Of a stretch of 6,306 nucleotides of DNA, positions 1 through 4,232 are shown in pieces. A program made the translations under genes and the position numbers. Under the pieces are notes generated by a model. The model worked only from the letters and a program-made list of their open reading frames with translations. It did not search any database and was not told where the DNA came from. Position 1 is the first letter of the stretch. Each line of letters begins with the position of its first letter. The stretch is from an uncultured Planctomycetia bacterium. GTDB taxonomy: Bacteria; Planctomycetota; UBA1135; GCA-002686595. The stretch lies in contig CALKYE010000050.1 of assembly GCA_938003765.1 (NCBI GenBank), positions 1-6,306 on the forward strand, read 5' to 3'.

Positions 1-33
1 CGGCGGCTGACGGCGATCGAGCTCGCGCGCAGC

Positions 34-795
34 TCAGCGCCGCTCGCGCGACGCCATCAGCAGCGACACGACTTCGGCGCGCGCGGCCGAGTCTTCGTCG
101 AACAGCCCGCGGAACGCGGTCGTGAGCATGTCGGACTCGCTCTTCGAAGCGCCGCGCATGCGCATGCACATGTGTTCGCCTTCGAGGATCACCGCCACGC
201 CGAGCGGCTGGAGGTGCTCGACGAGCGCGTCGGCGATCTGCGCGGTGAGGCGCTCCTGCATCTGCAGGCGACGGGCGAAGACGTCGACGGTGCGCGCGAC
301 CTTCGAGAGGCCGCACACGCGGTTCTGCGCCGGGAGATAGGCGACGTGGGCGCGGCCGAAGAACGGCAGGAGGTGGTGCTCGCACAGGCTGTAGAACTCG
401 ACTCCGCGCACGGCGACGAGTTCGCGGCCTCCCACGGCGCGGTGTTCGAACTGCTTGCCGAGGTGGCGCCGCGCGTCGTCGCGTTGACCGGCGGTGAGCT
501 CCGCCCAGGCCTTGGCCGCGCGCGCGGGCGTCTCGAGCAAACCATCCCGGTCGGGGTCTTCGCCGATCGCGAGCAGGATCTCGCGCACGGCGCGCTCGAT
601 GCGCGGTCGATCCACGTCGGCGCCGGAGCCCGCGCTCGGCGTCGGCTCGTCGTTGGAGTCGGCGAGATCGAGGTGAGTGTGCGGGCGCAACGCATCGCCC
701 GCGCGCCGCGTGTCGCAGTGCCGACGCTCGTCGCGAGGAGCGGGTGCGGAGTGCGCGTCGATCAAGTGTCGCGGAGTGACCAGTCGCGGCTGCAT
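34..795 (-). CDS. folE: GTP cyclohydrolase I (FolE)
   Basis: This enzyme converts GTP to 7,8-dihydroneopterin triphosphate plus formate, the first step of tetrahydrofolate synthesis and, in many bacteria, of queuosine synthesis; it is a cytosolic homodecamer. Numbered from the ATG at 795 (253 aa), the core starts near residue 66 (RIERAVREILLAIGEDP). It contains YSLCEHHLLPFFG, GLSKVARTVDVFARRLQ and EGEHMCMRMRG. By family knowledge the zinc ligands are C138, H141 and C210, with catalytic His at 140 and 208; all are present, so the enzyme looks active. The start is uncertain. The frame is open upstream to a GTG at 918. The ATG at 795 has no Shine-Dalgarno and is followed by about 60 low-complexity residues, of which the first 25 codons have lower GC at third positions. 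A GTG at 615 would give 193 aa, close to the B. subtilis enzyme length and beginning exactly at the conserved core. Product identity is firm; the N-terminus is not. Confidence 0.93.
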   Translation of the reverse strand: MQPRLVTPRHLIDAHSAPAPRDERRHCDTRRAGDALRPHTHLDLADSNDEPTPSAGSGADVDRPRIERAVREILLAIGEDPDRDGLLETPARAAKAWAELTAGQRDDARRHLGKQFEHRAVGGRELVAVRGVEFYSLCEHHLLPFFGRAHVAYLPAQNRVCGLSKVARTVDVFARRLQMQERLTAQIADALVEHLQPLGVAVILEGEHMCMRMRGASKSESDMLTTAFRGLFDEDSAARAEVVSLLMASRERR

Positions 796-797
796 GC

Positions 798-816
798 GGG
801 TGCGGGACAGGGTGGG
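798..816 (+). other. Canonical G-quadruplex motif upstream of folE
   Basis: The plus strand reads GGGTGCGGGACAGGGTGGG: four runs of three G separated by loops of 3, 3 and 1 bases, which satisfies the usual G3N1-7 rule. It lies 3 bp upstream of the candidate folE ATG, on the template strand for folE, so a folded quadruplex would be in DNA ahead of or under RNA polymerase and the folE transcript would be C-rich here. The motif is directly visible; any function is inference, since such motifs also arise by chance in high-GC DNA. Confidence 0.5.
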
Positions 817-917
817 CCGGCGACGAGGTTCCGACGGAACTCGGGGAATGCGGGGGCGCACGCTCGTCTCCCGCGCCCGCGTCAGGCCTTCGGCGGATCG
901 ACGCCGGTGGATTCGCA

Positions 918-945
918 CGCCGCAGAGCTTTTTGATTCTGCGGCG
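918..945 (-). repeat. 9-bp perfect inverted repeat, possible mRNA hairpin
   Basis: Bases 918-926 (CGCCGCAGA) pair perfectly with 937-945 (TCTGCGGCG) around a 10-base AT-rich loop. On the minus strand the hairpin begins 22 nt after the glycosyltransferase stop codon, where a terminator or 3' stabilising stem would be expected. No U-tract follows it on the minus strand, so it is not a textbook intrinsic terminator. The loop is A-rich in the minus-strand RNA. It may be a 3' end or processing hairpin, or a regulatory stem in a folE leader. Confidence 0.4.
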
Positions 946-967
946 CGTCCCCCACCCGTCCCCGAGC

Positions 968-2620
968 TCAGCGCTCGCGTTCGGCGACGAACACCGCGGC
1001 GCCTTGGCCCGCGAACCACTCGAGCGGATCTTCGGCGCGCAGCAGCGGGAGCACGTCGCGCGCCTTCAGTCGTCGCGCGCGGAACCCGCAGCGCGTGAGC
1101 CGCCAGCCGTCCCGTTCGAGTTCGGCCGCGCGCTCGGCCAGCACCAGCACCGACTCGTCGCGTTCGCGCCGCAGCTCATCCGGCGCTTCCGGCCAAGGCT
1201 GCGGGTCGAGACGGCCGCCCGAGAGCACGCGCACGAGCGCCGGGGTCGAGGGGTCGAAGCCCCAGGTGGCGTCCAAGCGAGCCAGCCGCGCGGCCTGTCG
1301 GTAGTAGTCCGAACAGAACGTGGCGCGCAACGCTGGCGCAGCGAGCGCGAGCAGCGCGAAGGAGGCGAGCGCGAACTCGAGCGGCCGGCGCTGCGGAGCT
1401 CGACCGCGTGCGAGCGCGATCGACACGGCGGCGACGAGCGCGGCGCTGGCGCAGGCGGCGAGGTCCACGCGGAAGAGCGCGATCGCGAGCAATGCGCACA
1501 CCGCGCCGGCGAGCCACGTGAGCACGCGCAACAGTCCGCCGAACGCGCGGTGCGGGCCGAGTTGGACGACCCACGCGCTCAGCGCGCACGCCAGCACGGG
1601 GTAGCACGGAGCGAGGTAGCGCCCGCGGTGCAGGTTGGCCGCGGAGAACACGACCCACAGCGTGGCCGCGAAGGCGAGCACCAGGGTCAGCGCGCGGCGC
1701 TCTTGCGGGTCGCTCGCGCTGCGCTCGCTCGACGACGCGCGTCGTCGACGCCACAGCAGCAGCGGCGCGAGCACCCAGGGAGCGAAATGGCGAGCAGTCG
1801 AACCCGCGTAGTCCGCCGCCAACGCCAGCGCCTCGAGAGGCGAAGACGCGAGGCGCGAGGCGACCTGGTCCTCGACGAAGCTCGACCCCGCGCGCGGGTC
1901 GCTCGCCAGCCACAGCGGCGCGAGCGAAACACCGGCCACCGCGGCGGCGAGCGCGAGCGCGGGCAGATGGAGCAAGCGCCTCCATGCGCCTCTTGCGATG
2001 AGCGTGACGGCGACAACCGCGAACAGCGCGAGCACGATCGCCAGGCTGCCCTTCGACGCGGCGGCGAGGCCGATCCCGCCCCACAGCCACCACGAGCACG
2101 CGCGCGGCTCGCGCTGAGCGACCAGCAGCTCCGCCAGGCCGATCCAGGCGACGGCCACGGCGGCGACGAGCAGGATGTCGGGCGTGCAACGGACCGCGAG
2201 CGTCAGGATCGAGCTGTTCGATGCGACCAGCGCGGCGGCGAGCAGCGCGGCGTTCGGCGTGCGCGGGAACAGCGCGCGAGCGAGCCGCGCAGTGAGCGGG
2301 ATGAGCAGGGCCCCGGTCAGGAGGAACGGCAGTCGGGCGGCGAACAGGTTGGCGCCGAGGAGCTTCATCGAAGCGCCCATCAGCCAGTACACGAGGAGCG
2401 GCTTGTTCAGTCGCGCGCTGCCGTCGGCGTACTCCGGACGCCACCAGTCGCCGCCCGCGAGCATGCGCAGAACGGAGTCGGTGTAGAAGCGCTCGTCGCC
2501 GTGGTACGTGCCCTCGGACCCGAGCCACGCGGCGCCGCACACGGCGAACGCCAACGCCAGACTCCAGGTCGCGCCGGCTGAGGCGCTCGACGACTCTCGC
2601 ATCTCGTGCTCGGACTCCAT
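968..2620 (-). CDS. ArnT/PMT-type membrane glycosyltransferase (GT39/GT83-like)
   Basis: A 550-aa polytopic membrane protein expected to move a sugar from a polyprenyl-phosphate donor onto a lipid or protein on the outer face of the membrane; the acceptor cannot be read from sequence. A first membrane helix (about 18-34) is followed by the catalytic loop motif GDERFYTDSVLRMLAGGDWW, with the acidic pair D42-E43 where this superfamily has its catalytic Asp, and then LNKPLLVYWL (71-80), the family's KPP-L-YWL element. TPDILLVAA (146-154), SKGSLAIVLA (189-198) and RYLAPCYPVLA (334-344) also match family positions. About ten further hydrophobic stretches run to residue 430, and the C-terminal 115 or so residues form a soluble tail. 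The ATG at 2620 is preferred because upstream codons would run into the divergent gene; a second ATG at 2602 is possible. Neither has a clear Shine-Dalgarno. Length matches ArnT (about 550 aa), but I do not claim aminoarabinose transfer. Confidence 0.85.
   Translation of the reverse strand: MESEHEMRESSSASAGATWSLALAFAVCGAAWLGSEGTYHGDERFYTDSVLRMLAGGDWWRPEYADGSARLNKPLLVYWLMGASMKLLGANLFAARLPFLLTGALLIPLTARLARALFPRTPNAALLAAALVASNSSILTLAVRCTPDILLVAAVAVAWIGLAELLVAQREPRACSWWLWGGIGLAAASKGSLAIVLALFAVVAVTLIARGAWRRLLHLPALALAAAVAGVSLAPLWLASDPRAGSSFVEDQVASRLASSPLEALALAADYAGSTARHFAPWVLAPLLLWRRRRASSSERSASDPQERRALTLVLAFAATLWVVFSAANLHRGRYLAPCYPVLACALSAWVVQLGPHRAFGGLLRVLTWLAGAVCALLAIALFRVDLAACASAALVAAVSIALARGRAPQRRPLEFALASFALLALAAPALRATFCSDYYRQAARLARLDATWGFDPSTPALVRVLSGGRLDPQPWPEAPDELRRERDESVLVLAERAAELERDGWRLTRCGFRARRLKARDVLPLLRAEDPLEWFAGQGAAVFVAERER
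1729..1748. repeat. 20-bp perfect palindrome inside the glycosyltransferase gene
   Basis: TCGACGACGCGCGTCGTCGA is identical to its reverse complement, with no spacer. It lies in codons for a cytoplasmic Arg-Arg-Arg-Arg-Ala-Ser-Ser-Ser loop, so it could simply result from CGA/CGC arginine codons facing TCG serine codons. It has the form of a binding site or cruciform seed, but there is no evidence for either. Confidence 0.45.
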
Positions 2621-2639
2621 TCGCGCGCGGCGGCGCGGG

Positions 2640-2669
2640 AGAGTAATGCGCGCGAGCCGCGAGCGACAA
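2640..2669 (-). promoter_or_regulatory. Candidate promoter for the glycosyltransferase gene
   Basis: Reading the minus strand, a TTGTCG -35-like element (2669-2664) is followed after 18 bp by TACTCT (2645-2640), a TANNNT -10 match. Transcription would start near 2633, leaving a leader of only about 12 nt before the ATG at 2620. It is one of the few AT-containing patches in the intergenic region. The prediction is by eye, and the -35 match is weak (TTG only). Confidence 0.33.
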
Positions 2670-2698
2670 GCGGCTCGAGTCCCCGTAAGCTCGCGCCC
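2663..2698 (+). promoter_or_regulatory. Candidate leaderless promoter for the ACT-sbcD-sbcC operon
   Basis: GCGACA (2663-2668, four of six matches to TTGACA) is separated by exactly 17 bp from TAAGCT (2686-2691, TANNNT). The ATG at 2699 lies 7 bp beyond the -10, just where transcription would be expected to begin, so the mRNA would be leaderless. This fits the absence of any Shine-Dalgarno before that ATG. The -35 overlaps the candidate -35 of the divergent promoter (shared GCGACAAG, 2663-2670). Confidence 0.42.
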
Positions 2699-3088
2699 AT
2701 GACGCTCCAGTTCGAGATCCTTCCCGAACGGCTCGCCATCGTGAGGCTCGCGCCGGACAGCGAGCTGCCCGACTGGGCGCGGGGCGCGTTCGTCACGTTC
2801 TCGCGCACGCGCCAGGAACTCTCGGTGATCTGCGCGCAGCAGCACGTCCCCGCCGCGCTCGTGCAGGAGCGCGACCGCGTCGCCTTCGGCATCGTCGGCG
2901 TCGTGCCGATGACGACGATCGGCCTGCTCGCAGCCCTGTGCGGCGCGCTCGCGACCGCGGGCGTCCCGGTGTTCGTCGTCTCGACTTACGACACCGACTG
3001 GCTGCTCGTGCAGCACGCGCACTTCGCGGTCGCCCGCGCCGCGCTCGAGGCGCTGGGACACACCTTCAGCGGCGCACTTCCGAGCTGA
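2699..3088 (+). CDS. ACT-domain protein (CASTOR/ACT_7-like)
   Basis: A 129-aa cytosolic protein of the small bacterial ACT-domain family related to the ligand-binding parts of aspartate kinase and to CASTOR amino-acid sensors. The likely role is binding an amino acid or other small ligand; no catalytic motif is visible. The N-terminal segment (1-56; MTLQFEILPERLAIVRL, then FSRTRQELSVIC) looks like one ACT-like half. The C-terminal segment (about 60-122) is the typical second half, with IVGVVPMTTIGLLAAL, then AGVPVFVVSTYDTDWLLV (87-104); the STYDTD stretch is a hallmark as I recall the family. The ATG was chosen because homology begins there; the frame stays open upstream to 2606, but that would overlap the glycosyltransferase start. 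It has no Shine-Dalgarno and a possible leaderless promoter 7 bp upstream. It ends 10 nt before sbcD, so it is probably the first gene of that operon, although ACT proteins have no established role in DNA repair. Confidence 0.85.
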   Translation: MTLQFEILPERLAIVRLAPDSELPDWARGAFVTFSRTRQELSVICAQQHVPAALVQERDRVAFGIVGVVPMTTIGLLAALCGALATAGVPVFVVSTYDTDWLLVQHAHFAVARAALEALGHTFSGALPS

Positions 3089-3098
3089 GCGGCGCGCC

Positions 3099-4232
3099 AT
3101 GGTCCGGTTCCTGCACTCGAGCGACTGGCAGCTCGGCATGACGCGCCACTACTTCGACGACGGCGCGCAGACGCGCTTCACGCAGGCGCGCTTCGACGCG
3201 ATCGTCCGCCTGGCGGAGCTCGCGCGCGAGCACTCGGCCGAGTTCGTCGTCGTCGCCGGCGACGTGTTCGAGACCAACCAGGTCGATCGACGCACGGTCT
3301 CCAACGCGCTCAACGGACTGGCGCAGATGCCCTGCCCGGTGTTCCTGCTGCCGGGCAATCACGATCCGCTCGACGCGGGCTCGATCTTCCGCCAGCCGAC
3401 CTTCGAGAAGCGCCGGCCTTCCCAGGTGCGCGTGCTGGACTCGAGCGCGCCCGTGAGGCTGCGCGAAGGTGTCGAGATCGTCGGCGCGCCCTGGAGCAGC
3501 AAGCGTCCGCTCGAAGACCTCGTGCAACGCGCGCTGCGCGACCTCGAGCCCGCCGGCGACGTCACGCGCATCGTCGTCGCGCACGGCGCCGTGGACGCAC
3601 TCGCGCCCGACAAGGACAACCCGGCCCTGATCGAACTCGCGGCCGCCGAACGCGCGTTGGAACGCGGCGTCGCGCACTACATCGCGCTGGGCGATCGACA
3701 CTCGCGCACGCAAGTCGGCGCGAGCGGCCGCATCTGGTACAGCGGCGCGCCCGAGCCCACGGACTTCGACGAGCTCGACCCGGGACTGGCGCTGCTCGTC
3801 GACGTCGACGCCGAGCGCGCGCTCACCACGCCGCTGCGCGTCGGCCGCTGGCGCTTCGTGCGCGAAGCCCACCGACTCGACAGCGACGCGGACCTCGCGC
3901 ACCTGCGCTCGCGCCTGACCGAGGAGCTCGGCGCCGCGCGAGTGGCGCTCAAGCTCGACCTCGTGGGAGCGCTGAACGTGCGCCAAATGGCCGAGCTCGA
4001 GGAACTGCTCGACACGCAACGCGACCTGTTCGCAGCGCTGGTCGCGCAGACCTCGCGCACCGAGCTCGTGGTGACGCCCGAGGACTCCGACTTCGAAGCG
4101 CTCGGCCTCTCCGGCTTCGGCGCGCGCACCTTGGCGCGGCTGCGCGAGCTGGCAGCGACGCCCGGCGAACAGCAGACGGCTGCCCAGGATGCGCTCGGAC
4201 TCCTCGTTCGCCTGGCGGGACGCGACGCATGA
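3099..4232 (+). CDS. sbcD: SbcD/Mre11-type DNA repair exonuclease subunit
   Basis: A 377-aa calcineurin-like metallophosphoesterase, the nuclease subunit of an SbcCD/Mre11-Rad50 complex that trims DNA ends and hairpins with Mn2+ in an ATP-gated way. Visible motifs are FLHSSDWQLGM (D9), VVVAGDVFET (D55), FLLPGNHDPLD (N87, H88), IVVAHGAVD (H162) and IALGDRHSRTQVG (D199, H201), followed by WYSGAPEPTDFDE. The last 110 or so residues would form the capping and SbcC-binding part. Two usual ligands differ: Q11 replaces the His of DxH, and D199 replaces the first His of GHxH. As I recall, the DWQLGM and GDRHS forms are shared by a known, largely actinobacterial branch, so this looks like a subtype rather than a dead enzyme. 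The ATG at 3099 lies 10 nt after the ACT gene stop with no Shine-Dalgarno, consistent with translational coupling. The stop overlaps the sbcC ATG. Confidence 0.92.
   Translation: MVRFLHSSDWQLGMTRHYFDDGAQTRFTQARFDAIVRLAELAREHSAEFVVVAGDVFETNQVDRRTVSNALNGLAQMPCPVFLLPGNHDPLDAGSIFRQPTFEKRRPSQVRVLDSSAPVRLREGVEIVGAPWSSKRPLEDLVQRALRDLEPAGDVTRIVVAHGAVDALAPDKDNPALIELAAAERALERGVAHYIALGDRHSRTQVGASGRIWYSGAPEPTDFDELDPGLALLVDVDAERALTTPLRVGRWRFVREAHRLDSDADLAHLRSRLTEELGAARVALKLDLVGALNVRQMAELEELLDTQRDLFAALVAQTSRTELVVTPEDSDFEALGLSGFGARTLARLRELAATPGEQQTAAQDALGLLVRLAGRDA

Larger units (their letters stand above)
796..967. other. Spacer between the glycosyltransferase gene and folE
   Basis: This is about 170 bp if folE starts at 795, or about 350 bp if it starts at the GTG at 615. 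The folE frame stays open across most of it, but the translated residues are arginine- and proline-rich and resemble no FolE domain. It holds a G-quadruplex motif (798-816), further G-runs on the plus strand at 843-846 and 852-856, a 9-bp inverted repeat (918-945), and, just after the glycosyltransferase stop, three G-runs on the minus strand (949-963). I see no convincing -10/-35 pair for folE, so folE may be co-transcribed with the upstream glycosyltransferase gene or have a promoter I cannot recognise. Confidence 0.5.

Noticed and set aside
1..33. Possible start of a further gene downstream of folE
   Set aside because: Only 33 bases are available, with no ATG or GTG on the minus strand and no recognisable structure, so nothing can be supported.
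172..1098. 308-codon plus-strand open frame over folE
   Set aside because: It is antisense to the conserved FolE core and spans the intergenic hairpin; no domain is recognisable.
677..2581. 634-codon open frame on the plus strand, antisense to the glycosyltransferase and folE
   Set aside because: It is extremely rich in Arg, Gln, Glu and Ala, has no recognisable domain, and lies opposite a gene with clear family motifs. Long antisense frames are expected where third codon positions are nearly all G or C.
2606..2698. Upstream extension of the ACT protein to 2606
   Set aside because: It would overlap the start of the divergent glycosyltransferase and adds arginine-rich residues; the ACT family begins at the MTLQFEILPE segment.
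2621..3139. Upstream extension of the glycosyltransferase to a start at 3139
   Set aside because: It would overlap the whole ACT gene and the start of sbcD, and the added residues are charged and low-complexity rather than membrane-type. Family similarity starts after the ATG at 2620.
3066..4019. 317-codon minus-strand frame opposite sbcD
   Set aside because: It is the antisense shadow of a gene with all metallophosphoesterase motifs and shows no domain of its own.
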